Source of the DNA: Leptospira chreensis
GTDB lineage: Bacteria; Spirochaetota; Leptospiria; Leptospirales; Leptospiraceae
DNA: 64,000 nucleotides
Assembly: GCF_016919165.1 (NCBI RefSeq)
Contig: NZ_JAFFPS010000031.1
Location: 204,338 to 268,337 of the forward strand
Reading direction: 5' to 3'
Shown: positions 16,535-25,194 of the stretch, piece after piece
Layout of the letters: each line of letters starts with the position of its first letter
Position numbering within the stretch: the stretch's first letter is position 1
Made by a program: the position numbers and the translations under genes
Notes under the pieces: generated by a model
Seen by the model: only the letters and a program-made list of their open reading frames with translations
Databases searched by the model: none
Told to the model about the DNA's origin: nothing

Positions 16535-18040
16535 TTGAAACGACTGATCCTTTTTCCTATTCTTTTCATAACATCATTCACAGCTGATTGCAATCTCCTA
16601 AATCCACAAATAGAAAAAAATAACAACCTCCTCCTTCTCGCCGCCTATTCCTTATACGGAGCCAGTTGTGTGAATGGTCCCGATATCTGGGCAAGAGATC
16701 TGACAACATCCAGTAGTGTTTGTGTCGCTGTAGACCTTGTGAGCTCTGGAACCAATGTAGAAGTTTATAAAGAAAGGTCTTTATCTATTAATTACGACTT
16801 AGTGAAGTTCGCTCGTGATTTTGATACAATCACATATCCTATATTAATCTCCACATTTGGAACTCCGAGTGATGTGGATGGAGATGGTAAAGTCAAAATT
16901 CTTGTGATGGACATTCGGGATGGTGCGACAGCAAACAGTGCTTATGTGGCAGGATACTACGATCCAGTGAACTATTTCCCCGACAATCTATTCTCTCGGA
17001 TTCGCTCCAATTACGCGGAAGTTTTGTACTTGGATGGAAAAGAATTGATCACTGCGACTCTTAACTATGATTCCACTGCCTTTCCTTCCACTGCCGCCCA
17101 TGAATTCCAACACCTACTGCGTTACCCCCGAATGCGGAATGCAAACCAAACCGACGAACTTTGGATCAACGAAGGAACCAGTGAAGTGGCAAGTGACATT
17201 GCCGGATACGGACCGCAAAATAGTCGTATGGATTGTTATTCCGGAGTGAACGACTCGCGATGTTCGGATGGAATCAACGGGATCTCCCTTCTCGACTGGG
17301 ATAGTTCTAATTCTGATATCTTAAAACAATATTCTTATGCTTATGTATTTATGCGTTATCTCTACGATATCTCGGGAACAACCAATACACAAAGGCAAAA
17401 CTTCTTTCGAGAAACGGTGATGGGCACTTCAGGCACTCGGGCCAATTCCACAGGGAATTTAATTACTTTATTTAGAACCACGGCTCCCAATTTTGATTCT
17501 GCTTTACTGGGGAACCAAAACTCCGATGTGTTCTTTCGCGTTTTTACCTTACTTAGCGCACAAAGTTTTGGAATCGGCGCCAGTCTCACCTCCGTAGAAC
17601 AGGTGACAAGCGATGGTGCGGCGCCATCCACAATCAATCTTTCTGCCGCCCTAACCAGATATTCTTTTTCTGCGAATTTTGCTAGGATCATAGCCAATCC
17701 CGTCGCACCCACAACCGTAAAGGGTTCCATCAAACAGGGATCCACAAACTTCTATAATACGGGAACACCGTCCATCTCGGCAGGTTCTTCTAGAAAAAAC
17801 TATGGCCGAGTGACTACAGGAACAACCAAAGGAATTTTCTTCTGGGCTGACTCATCTTCTGGGTTGAATTCTAATCTAAAGTATGTGCAGACAAACGAAG
17901 AAGGAACAACCTTAAACATTCCCAAAAAACCTCGTTCCCTAAAATCAGTGATTGAATCTTCCACTGGGCCCATACCCATTTGTGGAATTGAATTTACAGA
18001 TGATTCGGTTCGTACTTCCGAAAGTATTCCAATAGAATAG
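16529..18040 (+). CDS. M30-like zinc metallopeptidase, exported
   Basis: 503 residues with an N-terminal hydrophobic signal ending at a Cys near residue 21 (FTADC). This could be a loose spirochaetal lipobox but the residue before Cys is unusual. The zincin motif is AAHEFQHLLRY with a downstream Glu in ELWINEGTSEVASDIAG, the arrangement of hyicolysin-like M30 peptidases. VDGDGKVKILVMDIRDG is a probable Asp-rich metal (calcium) loop. Six or so Cys lie in residues 45-260. It probably cleaves proteins outside the cell or at the surface. The C-terminal part is Ser/Thr-rich and unassigned. The 3' end overlaps the convergent DUF1574 gene by 47 bases. Confidence 0.78.
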   Translation: MHLKRLILFPILFITSFTADCNLLNPQIEKNNNLLLLAAYSLYGASCVNGPDIWARDLTTSSSVCVAVDLVSSGTNVEVYKERSLSINYDLVKFARDFDTITYPILISTFGTPSDVDGDGKVKILVMDIRDGATANSAYVAGYYDPVNYFPDNLFSRIRSNYAEVLYLDGKELITATLNYDSTAFPSTAAHEFQHLLRYPRMRNANQTDELWINEGTSEVASDIAGYGPQNSRMDCYSGVNDSRCSDGINGISLLDWDSSNSDILKQYSYAYVFMRYLYDISGTTNTQRQNFFRETVMGTSGTRANSTGNLITLFRTTAPNFDSALLGNQNSDVFFRVFTLLSAQSFGIGASLTSVEQVTSDGAAPSTINLSAALTRYSFSANFARIIANPVAPTTVKGSIKQGSTNFYNTGTPSISAGSSRKNYGRVTTGTTKGIFFWADSSSGLNSNLKYVQTNEEGTTLNIPKKPRSLKSVIESSTGPIPICGIEFTDDSVRTSESIPIE

Positions 18041-19103
18041 AACGCATCAAACTGCGATAACAATCCTTAGCTACGTGGCCACCATCTGCAAACGCATTGC
18101 AGGTGTAAGACGGATCATTTTTTAATTTTAGAATAGAGAAATTTTTACTGGTTGTGAGGGCATCAATTTCTTTTTCCCAAGTTTTTACGAGGGCCTCTTT
18201 TTCGATTAAGGCCTCAAAGTCGGGAGATGAAAGTGGCCAAATGATGACCGTTTTTATTTTTTCTGCCTGCAAACGATCTAAGATTTTTTCATAAAATCCA
18301 AATTGCATGGGACTACGAACATAAGAGGCAAATAACCAATCCAAGGTTCTATGACTTGTCATCTGTAAAGAATTGGAATCCTTTTCCATATAATTGTCTA
18401 TGGGTGAAAGTCCATTTCCATTATGAGTGAGGATATAGTCGTAAGTCGCCTGATGCATTCCAATGGCGTTATCCAAATATGGATTTTTATAGTTTTTCCA
18501 CATTTGATCTAAATAGGGTTTATAAGTTCCCACAGCAAAAAGTTTCCGCCCCAAATAAAAGGAGACATGGTCTTTTCCAAACAAACTCAAATTGGAAAGG
18601 ACATAGGATAAATCAAAACTATAAGTTAAGTTCGAACTTTTGAATACGGAATTTTGATTGAACTGATTCGGATCGGTTTCCATAACCACAAGATCCGGTT
18701 TGATTCCTGAATCTAAAATCTTTGTTAGTTGGAAATCGTAATAGGCAGGTGTGGTCACAGCCGATGAGAGATTATAAACATCCCAATCAGGATAAAAAGA
18801 AACTAGTTCTGCATGATCAAAATAAAGGAGGCGCGAGGAACCCAAAATGAGCATGATTTTTTTGGTTTTAGGAGAATGGACACCTGGTTTTTCAGTGAGG
18901 AGTTTTTCTAAAAAATCCGATTTGGCTTTATAGTTAACAGCCGTTAAATCAATCTTTGTGATCGTTTGAATGTAGGGAATTCTGAATATAGAATCAACTA
19001 CAAACAAAAACAGTAAAAGGATAACCGGGTAAAAAAGGAACCGTGCCTTGAGCATATCTGAAAGGAGAAAGGAAACGGATTTAATTGTAAAGCGAATTGA
19101 CAC
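17994..19103 (-). CDS. DUF1574-family membrane-anchored SGNH-like protein
   Basis: 369 residues from GTG 19103, or 353 from ATG 19055, which would start MLKARFLF directly before the single membrane anchor. The GTG has GGGGGAGG almost touching it (spacing too short), and the ATG has no clear ribosome site, so the start is open. The extracytoplasmic domain has LILGSSRLLYFD (block I with candidate Ser), VVMETDPNQF, and a C-terminal DGGHVAKDCYRSL segment where the SGNH Asp-His pair is expected. The family is characteristic of Leptospira and of unknown function. An acyltransferase or esterase role on envelope polymers is inference. The 3' end runs 47 bases into the opposing metallopeptidase gene. 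Confidence 0.7.
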   Translation of the reverse strand: MSIRFTIKSVSFLLSDMLKARFLFYPVILLLFLFVVDSIFRIPYIQTITKIDLTAVNYKAKSDFLEKLLTEKPGVHSPKTKKIMLILGSSRLLYFDHAELVSFYPDWDVYNLSSAVTTPAYYDFQLTKILDSGIKPDLVVMETDPNQFNQNSVFKSSNLTYSFDLSYVLSNLSLFGKDHVSFYLGRKLFAVGTYKPYLDQMWKNYKNPYLDNAIGMHQATYDYILTHNGNGLSPIDNYMEKDSNSLQMTSHRTLDWLFASYVRSPMQFGFYEKILDRLQAEKIKTVIIWPLSSPDFEALIEKEALVKTWEKEIDALTTSKNFSILKLKNDPSYTCNAFADGGHVAKDCYRSLMRSILLEYFRKYEPNHL

Positions 19104-19105
19104 GC

Positions 19106-19131
19106 CTCCCCCGAGGTTTCGGTCGAGGGAG
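19106..19131 (-). promoter_or_regulatory. Hairpin covering the ribosome-binding site of the DUF1574 gene
   Basis: On the minus-strand RNA, CUCCCUCGA (19131-19123) pairs with UCGGGGGAG (19114-19106) over 9 positions including one U-G, around an 8-base loop. The 3' arm contains the only GGAGG-like sequence before the GTG at 19103. No U run follows, so it is not an ordinary terminator. Confidence 0.5.
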
Positions 19132-19139
19132 CGGAAACT

Positions 19140-19502
19140 TTAAGCGACTTGGATGCGAGCGAGTTTGCGTTTCTTTTTTAGATTTACAAACCAATCATCC
19201 GAATTACGAACATGGCTTACTAATTTTTTCACGTATTCCCGATTTTCCGGGTTCAAAATCTCACGTGCTTCTTGAATGATTTCTTCTACAGTCTTCACAT
19301 GAAAGGTAAAATAACTAGTAAAGAGTTCGTAATACTCTCTGTCTGTATTCTCCCAGTCCTTTGACTGAATATCATTGTAAAACTCAGATAACTGTGGTAT
19401 GTCGATCTCAGGTGTCGCATCAAAATGATTGTTCATCATAGCGATACGGTCTGTTATATCAGTTAATTTCTGGAAATAAGATTCCAATTCAGGATATTCC
19501 AT
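19140..19502 (-). CDS. Hypothetical helical cytoplasmic protein
   Basis: 120 residues, no signal peptide, strongly charged and predicted mostly helical (TDITDRIAMMNNHFD, HVKTVEEIIQEAREIL). It begins MEYPELESYF and ends with a basic KKKRKLARIQVA tail. Family not recognised. The ATG has AAGGAGGGTT-like sequence a few bases upstream on the minus strand, a strong ribosome site. It sits 36 bases upstream of the DUF1574 gene, with the hairpin in between. Confidence 0.65.
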   Translation of the reverse strand: MEYPELESYFQKLTDITDRIAMMNNHFDATPEIDIPQLSEFYNDIQSKDWENTDREYYELFTSYFTFHVKTVEEIIQEAREILNPENREYVKKLVSHVRNSDDWFVNLKKKRKLARIQVA

Positions 19503-19560
19503 CTTCCAACCCTCCTTAACAACCCTTACTTTTACCAGGATTTTAGAAAGGGTCTAGAGA

Positions 19561-20016
19561 TCAAGTCTTTTTAAAAAATTTGGTGATATCTGGATTTTGT
19601 TTTAGGAAGTCTTTTAAGTGGATGGCTTGTCCGTCCCAGGCCTCTTTGGCTCCCTCAATCCAAACATCGGAACCATCCCCATCAGGGAATCCTCCGTTAA
19701 TGATAGTTAGTTGAGACTGAGCCGTGCCCTTTGGTTCAAATAATAATTGTAAATAAATAGCACCGGCTGGATCTGCAGGATGGTCTTTCCACTCCATAAC
19801 CAATTCTTTCAATGGTTCAATCTTTTTATAGATACCATGAGTGGTAAAATCGCCCTCGAGTCCCAGTTTCCATGTCCAGGAGAAGTCACCGCCGACCTTT
19901 GGTCTTCCCCTTACCTCATCTGCCAACCAATGTACTAACACTTCGTAGACGGTAACTCCCGACCACAATCGTTCTATTGGTTCATCAAAGGTAAATACGG
20001 ACTTCGTTTCTCTCAT
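19561..20016 (-). CDS. SRPBCC/AHSA1-domain protein
   Basis: 151 residues from ATG 20016. A TTG at 20052 would add 12 residues, and neither has a good ribosome site. The sequence KSVFTFDEPIERLWSGVTV opens the START-like fold; GGDFSWTWK and GIYKKIEPLKELVMEWK are typical of the AHSA1 branch, and WIEGAKEAWDGQAIHLKDFL is the usual C-terminal helix. Members bind small hydrophobic ligands or act as Hsp90 co-chaperones. The bacterial ones are mostly uncharacterised. It follows the CFA-type gene after a 10-bp palindrome. Confidence 0.82.
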   Translation of the reverse strand: MRETKSVFTFDEPIERLWSGVTVYEVLVHWLADEVRGRPKVGGDFSWTWKLGLEGDFTTHGIYKKIEPLKELVMEWKDHPADPAGAIYLQLLFEPKGTAQSQLTIINGGFPDGDGSDVWIEGAKEAWDGQAIHLKDFLKQNPDITKFFKKT

Positions 20017-20075
20017 AGACAGAGTAGTAAAGGTTTGGGTTTTCTTTGGCAAGATGTTTTTTTGAACTTAAGAAC

Positions 20076-20104
20076 ACTACCGGTATTGGTTCCTTACCGG
20101 TAGT
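20076..20104. repeat. 10-bp inverted repeat after the methyltransferase gene
   Basis: Perfect arms ACTACCGGTA (20076-20085) and TACCGGTAGT (20095-20104) with a 9-base loop, in the gap between the CFA-type gene and the AHSA1 gene. A T-rich stretch follows on the plus strand but only GTTCTT on the minus strand, so as a minus-strand terminator it is weak. It could also be a protein-binding palindrome. Confidence 0.5.
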
Positions 20105-20120
20105 TTGTGTTTTGTACGAG

Positions 20121-21434
20121 TTAGATATTGAGATTGTTGGGCCTAACATAGACAGATTGGATGACACTGATATTTCTCATTTGAAACGCAGCCGCACAAT
20201 ACGCTAAATAGTATCTCCACTTTCTGATAAAGGTTTCGTTATACCCTTGGTTTCTTACCTCAAGTATGTTTTCTTCAAAGCTCTTTAACCAAATCCTTAA
20301 AGTCTTCGCATAACTAAGACCCATATCTTCTAAATGAAAAAGATACAAATTTCCCGTACGATTGATGGCTTGGTTCATCCGACCAATGGAAGGCAAAAGA
20401 GAACCGGGGAAAATATGTTTCTGGATGAAATCGATTCCGTTTTTAAACGAAGTAAACCTCGAATCAGGACAGGTGATGACTTGCAAAGCCATAATCCCAT
20501 CTTTCGTAAGAAGGTCTTGGCACTTTTGAAAGAAGGTTTCGTAAAACGCATCCCCTACTGCCTCTAACATTTCTACCGAAACAATTTTTGTAAATTCTCC
20601 TTCTAACTTTCGATAGTCCTGAATGCGAATTTCAATTTTGTCACTGAGGCCTTCTTTTTCGATTCTTTCTTTTGCAAAACTATATTGTTCTTCTGAGAGA
20701 GTCACTGTTGTGACACAGCATCCATAGTTTTTTGCAGCATGGATCGACAAAAATCCCCAACCACTTCCAATTTCCAAAAGATGGTCGGAAGGATTCAATT
20801 TCAACTTTTGACAAAGTTTATCTACTTTCTTAGTTTGCGCATCTTCTAATGTTTCTTCGAGCTCTTCAAAATAAGCAGAACTATAAGTCATTGATGGATC
20901 TAAAAATAATTTATAAAATTTATTTCCCAGATCATAATGCTCTACGATATTTTTTTTACTACCCGTTAGGGTGTTCTTTCGTAAAAAATGTAGGAATTTA
21001 TTGCCTAAATTGAATAAATCCAAATGGAATAATTTCTTTTTGGCACCCGAAAGACTCGGACTATCATCCACATTCAAAATAAACCAAGAGATCACGTTTT
21101 CAATCGAATCGGTATCCCAATCTCCAGTTAAATAAGATTCTGAAAATCCAATATCACCGTATAACACTGATTTTTTGAAAAAAACAGGATCTTTGACATG
21201 AACGAGAGCCGAATGAAATTTAGGATCGAACGAAGAATTGGGATCACCAATAACTACTTGTTCTCCATCTGGAAGGATGATCCGAAGGGATCCTCTCTTC
21301 ATGGAACTCATGGCTTTAAAAAAAATTTTCCTATAAATAGGGAACTGCTCTGTGATAGATTTGTTCTTTAATTCGGTAAAAAGTTTTGAATCAATCGTGT
21401 CTTGTAAGAGGGACTGGTTCTGTGATTTTTCCAA
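20121..21434 (-). CDS. Cyclopropane-fatty-acid-synthase-family SAM methyltransferase
   Basis: 437 residues. An N-terminal lipid-binding region (to about 150) precedes the SAM domain with LLEIGSGWGFLSIHAAK and VSVEMLEAVG, and the C-terminal FIRKWRYYLAYCAAAFQMRNI segment is typical of the family. The segment that reads YSCAY in E. coli Cfa reads YSSAY here, replacing the bicarbonate-site Cys by Ser. In my knowledge this is usual in the sub-branch that sits with DUF1365 and an FAD oxidoreductase. That branch methylates phospholipid-bound unsaturated acyl chains, in some bacteria as the first step to furan fatty acids. It overlaps the DUF1365 gene by 44 bases. Product (cyclopropane, methyl or furan acid) cannot be decided. 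Confidence 0.85.
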   Translation of the reverse strand: MEKSQNQSLLQDTIDSKLFTELKNKSITEQFPIYRKIFFKAMSSMKRGSLRIILPDGEQVVIGDPNSSFDPKFHSALVHVKDPVFFKKSVLYGDIGFSESYLTGDWDTDSIENVISWFILNVDDSPSLSGAKKKLFHLDLFNLGNKFLHFLRKNTLTGSKKNIVEHYDLGNKFYKLFLDPSMTYSSAYFEELEETLEDAQTKKVDKLCQKLKLNPSDHLLEIGSGWGFLSIHAAKNYGCCVTTVTLSEEQYSFAKERIEKEGLSDKIEIRIQDYRKLEGEFTKIVSVEMLEAVGDAFYETFFQKCQDLLTKDGIMALQVITCPDSRFTSFKNGIDFIQKHIFPGSLLPSIGRMNQAINRTGNLYLFHLEDMGLSYAKTLRIWLKSFEENILEVRNQGYNETFIRKWRYYLAYCAAAFQMRNISVIQSVYVRPNNLNI

Positions 21435-22212
21435 GGGGAACTCCTGTTTGTTTCTCTAAGTTTTGGTGTTTCTGAATGTACGGAATTTTTTTGATCCATA
21501 ACAGGAACGCTTGCCAATGAATCAATGTTATTATTTTGACGGTGATGAATGGGAATCGGGCAAAAAGTTTTAATAAGTATAACGAATGAAATGGAATTTT
21601 TTTTCCAAGAAAGGAAGTGATGAGAATTCGTTTTCCATTTTCAAAAGAGTCGACACCAATCTGTAATTCTTCCTTCGGTGCATTCAATCGAAACTCAAAT
21701 TCGGAATCTATCGGGATGAAAGGTGAGACATAAAAGTTCTTTTGTTCTCTAATGTATACTTCCGGATCAGCAATCGTTCCTTTTGCATTCTTAAAGTAAC
21801 CCAGGTAGGGTTTGATCTCGCCAAATGTATTCCCTACTTCCGCAATGGATACTAGTGGTTCACCCTGATTGTCATAACAAAAATAAAAACTCACTGGATT
21901 GAACACATATCCTAAGATCCGAAGGTTGGTTAAGAGAAATATCTTTCCAATCGGCCTTGTGACCCCAGAGGCTTCGAGAAAGGCCTTAATGTTTTCATAA
22001 GCACTCTCTTTTCCAAATTGAATATGGTCTTTGTCATAAAAGGAAAACAGATTCCATCGGTTTCTGGAAAACCAGAGGCTTTTGTGGGATAACTGGTCTA
22101 CTTCGGATAGATCCAAATAAAAATTAAAAATCCTATATTGAAATTTATTAGGCTTCGGTGCGGTTCGCGCATGGAACACATCCGCCTCATACATACAGGA
22201 ATTTAAGTCCAT
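21391..22212 (-). CDS. DUF1365 family protein
   Basis: 273 residues with the DUF1365 opening NSCMYEADVFHARTAP, the segment LFSFYDKDH, and ILGYVFNPVSFYFCYD, which is the hallmark of the family. No signal peptide. The function is unknown, but the gene accompanies FAD oxidoreductase and CFA-type methyltransferase genes in many bacteria, as here, so a role in acyl-chain modification or presentation is likely. It overlaps both neighbours (10 and 44 bases). Confidence 0.85.
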   Translation of the reverse strand: MDLNSCMYEADVFHARTAPKPNKFQYRIFNFYLDLSEVDQLSHKSLWFSRNRWNLFSFYDKDHIQFGKESAYENIKAFLEASGVTRPIGKIFLLTNLRILGYVFNPVSFYFCYDNQGEPLVSIAEVGNTFGEIKPYLGYFKNAKGTIADPEVYIREQKNFYVSPFIPIDSEFEFRLNAPKEELQIGVDSFENGKRILITSFLGKKIPFHSLYLLKLFARFPFITVKIITLIHWQAFLLWIKKIPYIQKHQNLEKQTGVPLGKITEPVPLTRHD

Positions 22213-23474
22213 GGATCCCTTCCGAGAATGCTCCGAGAGACATTCACTGCGGACAAAAATCCATCTTCATGGAATCCATACCGAAAATAAGCCCCCGCAT
22301 AATAGATGGGACCAGATTCGTTTAACTCTGGCAGACGACTTTGGCCAAGAGAGGCTTCCACGGAAAACAGTGGGTGCTCATAATCAATTTTTTTGATGAT
22401 TTTTCCTTTGGCCACACGGTCTGGATCATTGATGGTCACAAAATAATTTTGTTTTTTAGAAACATTTTGCAATCGGTTCATCCAATAGATGGTATACGGA
22501 TCTTGTTTCCCGCTAGGTCCCTCTACAATTTTATAATTCCAACTCGACCAACAGGAATTTAGTTTTGGCATATCACTGACATCGGTATGGAGAGTGGCAG
22601 TATTGTGTTGGTAACGATAGAGTGGGAGTAATTCAGACTCCAATTTCGTCGGATTTCCTAGTAATTTCGCAGAAATATGGCCATGAGTGGCAAGTAAAAC
22701 TTTATCAAAGACCTCTCTTTGATTTTCGCCAAACACAAGTTCCACCTTACTGTCTGCGGTTCGGTTCACTTGTTTCACTGGGCTTTTCAGACGAAAGCGA
22801 TCATTGATTGCCGGAGTGATTCGTTTTATATATTCCTTTGAACCACCGTCCACGGTATACCATTGGCGTTGGGTACTCAGACCTAAAAATCCATGGTTAT
22901 AAAAAAACCGAATGAGTGATTTGGCAGGAAATTCCAACATCAAATCGGGAGGAGTCGACCAAACTGCCGAACTCATAGGAATTAAATAGAAATTGAGGAT
23001 GTCTTTTCCAAACCCAAAGGCCTCCATGTACTGGCCCAAATTCCATGTATCATACTTTGGATCTTCCAAAATCTTTGGGGCCGATTTGTTGAACCGGTCA
23101 ATCTCGAGTAACATTTTTAAATACCGAGGTCGAAAAAGATTTTTTTTCTGAGCAAAAAGTCCAGTTAGGCCAGATCCACAAAACTCTAATTTGGTGGGAT
23201 CATGTTGGACACTAAAAGACATATCCGATTTTTTAGTCGGAACATTCAATGTTTGGAAAAGTCTAAGTAAGTTTGGGTAGGTGACATGATTGAATACGAT
23301 AAACCCAGTATCAATCGGAATGGAAACTCCATCCTCTTCCACCATAACCGTATTGGTATGACCTCCGATATAATCGGCGCTGTCAAATATGGTTAAATCA
23401 AAATCATTTTTTAAAAAGTATGCGGAACCGAGACCTGCGATTCCTGTACCGACAATGGCTAATCTTTCTTTCAC
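22203..23474 (-). CDS. FAD-dependent amine-oxidase-like oxidoreductase
   Basis: 423 residues. LAIVGTGIAGLGSAYFL is the FAD-binding GxGxxG motif, GHTNTVMVEEDG and PIDTGFIVFNHVTYPNL follow as in the NAD(P)-binding Rossmann amine-oxidase group, and the C-terminal FAD-contact region GPIYYAGAYFRYGFHEDGFLSA is intact. Members next to DUF1365 and cfa-like genes are thought to desaturate or oxidise methylated acyl chains. It starts 26 bases after pyrF and overlaps DUF1365 by 10 bases. Confidence 0.85.
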   Translation of the reverse strand: MKERLAIVGTGIAGLGSAYFLKNDFDLTIFDSADYIGGHTNTVMVEEDGVSIPIDTGFIVFNHVTYPNLLRLFQTLNVPTKKSDMSFSVQHDPTKLEFCGSGLTGLFAQKKNLFRPRYLKMLLEIDRFNKSAPKILEDPKYDTWNLGQYMEAFGFGKDILNFYLIPMSSAVWSTPPDLMLEFPAKSLIRFFYNHGFLGLSTQRQWYTVDGGSKEYIKRITPAINDRFRLKSPVKQVNRTADSKVELVFGENQREVFDKVLLATHGHISAKLLGNPTKLESELLPLYRYQHNTATLHTDVSDMPKLNSCWSSWNYKIVEGPSGKQDPYTIYWMNRLQNVSKKQNYFVTINDPDRVAKGKIIKKIDYEHPLFSVEASLGQSRLPELNESGPIYYAGAYFRYGFHEDGFLSAVNVSRSILGRDPWT

Positions 23475-23500
23475 TTGTTTCCCTGGTGGTGATTAGACCG

Positions 23501-24328
23501 TCAGAGAAAGAGTTGGTTCATTTGCAGATGGACTTCTTCTGCTTTCTTTTGTGCAACCTGTCCGAAATTTTCTTCTAAAGTACTGAGTGTAATCCCTCGG
23601 GAAGAATTGATTAGTGAATTTTTTCCAGAAGCTTGGATGATGGATTCTAAATCCCCACCTTGGGCCCCAAATCCTGGAATGAGAAAATACATTTCTGGAT
23701 GACGCGCACGTAAGGCTTTGATTTCGGAAGGATGGGTTCCCCCCACAACAAGACCCACTTGGTTGGGATACTCCTCACCGAGCCTTGCCATCTGGTCACT
23801 CACATCTTCATACAAGAAGATATCCTTACCCACAAGTTTCTGTTTTTGAAAATCGGTGGAGCTGGGATTGGAAGTCAGACCAAGGACAAAAATATACCCA
23901 CCTAAATCCAAATAAGGAACCAGGCTATCCCGGCCCATATAAGGATTCACTGTCAATGCATCGACTTTCAGAGTTTGGAAAAAGTATTTCGCATACTCTT
24001 TAGAAGTATTGGCCAGATCCCCTCGTTTGGCATCCATAACAATCGGTACTTGTGGCGAGACTTCCTTCATCACTTGAACCATATGTTCCAAGGCAAAATA
24101 CCCTTCTGCTCCCAATCGTTCAAAAAAAGCAACGTTTGGTTTCCAAGAGGTCGCATAAGTGTGAGTGTAACGAATGATGGTTTCTGTGAAATGAACGAGC
24201 GGTGCCTTAGAATCCAAACTAACTTTTGGCAATTTTTCTAATTCGGGATCAAGACCAATACAAAGCAGGGATTGTAGCGTATCTCGTCTGAACTCGAATT
24301 TTTGAATGAAGTTGGATGAATGGTTCAC
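23501..24328 (-). CDS. pyrF: Orotidine 5'-phosphate decarboxylase
   Basis: 275 residues, type 2 OMP decarboxylase. LCIGLDPELEKLP opens the barrel, VMDAKRGDLANTSKEYA holds the catalytic Asp-Lys-Asp charge network, and the phosphate-binding end includes LIPGFGAQGGDL and NSSRGI. It makes UMP, the last step of pyrimidine synthesis. The ATG overlaps the stop of the upstream lipoprotein gene (ATGA), so it is expressed as part of the speE-led run. Confidence 0.95.
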   Translation of the reverse strand: MNHSSNFIQKFEFRRDTLQSLLCIGLDPELEKLPKVSLDSKAPLVHFTETIIRYTHTYATSWKPNVAFFERLGAEGYFALEHMVQVMKEVSPQVPIVMDAKRGDLANTSKEYAKYFFQTLKVDALTVNPYMGRDSLVPYLDLGGYIFVLGLTSNPSSTDFQKQKLVGKDIFLYEDVSDQMARLGEEYPNQVGLVVGGTHPSEIKALRARHPEMYFLIPGFGAQGGDLESIIQASGKNSLINSSRGITLSTLEENFGQVAQKKAEEVHLQMNQLFL

Positions 24329-25194
24329 TTAGGTTCCTTAATTTGGATCTTTTGTTTTCTTTTATCTAATTCCATATCAATGTCTCTTTTTTTATAACGA
24401 CCGTAGATATGGCCCGGGATGACTGCAACGGCAGTGATGGGATTGGCCACCACATCACCAATGGCTCCTCCCACATAAGTCGAATAAGCTGGTGTGAGTA
24501 ACTCGTAAGAAGATTCCAATTGTTCTTTATCATTTTTTTCTGCAAAATAATTTAAGGCATCATCGGAGGCTCTTGCTTCATGATAAAGTGCACCGATCAC
24601 AGGAATGGCATAAACAGTAGCATATAAAGTTCTTTTTTCTCTTTGTGCAAAGTCTTTGGCATGTCCTCCTTCATGAATCACAACAGGAGGTAGGTCTGAA
24701 TACACATTGATGGTGTTGGTAAAAGAATTGTAATGATCCCCACCAATCGTTCCCGCAAACAAACGACCAGGAAGAAAGGTATAAGCCAGTAAAGAAATGG
24801 ATCCAAAAAAATACCGAACCACAGGATTGATATTTTTATTTTTAGGGAGTCGTTTCCATTCCGAAAGCGGGGCATATTGATTGAAACGCACCTTCACATC
24901 ACGCAGGTTATTTTCTTTGATATATCGAATCAAATAATCTTTGGTTTCTTTCGAAATATGATGGTTGTCTGCTTTTAGATTGAGAAGCACAAGCTTAGAG
25001 GGAAGAGAAAAAATCCAATTCCCCGCTTGGTCCAAAATCCAAACGGGTTCTCCTTCTTCAAATTGTGGATCGTCTTCAGTAAATTCAGGGCTCGGAAGAT
25101 ACGGATTTCCATAATTATATGGTTTTTCTAATGAATAACAGTTTGTGAAATGAAATGAAATCCAAAGGAGAATGAGAAGGACGCGGAATTTCAT
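24325..25194 (-). CDS. Zincin-like lipoprotein
   Basis: 289 residues. The signal sequence ends in a lipobox-like FTNC at about residue 19, so it is probably lipidated. In the middle, VVIHEGGHAKDFAQRE is an HExxH zinc motif with YHEARASDDAL about 30 residues further as a candidate third ligand and support. A hydrophobic segment lies at about 130-150. The C-terminus is basic. Family not recognised. A membrane-bound metallopeptidase of the envelope is the simplest reading. It overlaps its neighbours by 4 bases on both sides. Confidence 0.65.
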   Translation of the reverse strand: MKFRVLLILLWISFHFTNCYSLEKPYNYGNPYLPSPEFTEDDPQFEEGEPVWILDQAGNWIFSLPSKLVLLNLKADNHHISKETKDYLIRYIKENNLRDVKVRFNQYAPLSEWKRLPKNKNINPVVRYFFGSISLLAYTFLPGRLFAGTIGGDHYNSFTNTINVYSDLPPVVIHEGGHAKDFAQREKRTLYATVYAIPVIGALYHEARASDDALNYFAEKNDKEQLESSYELLTPAYSTYVGGAIGDVVANPITAVAVIPGHIYGRYKKRDIDMELDKRKQKIQIKEPK

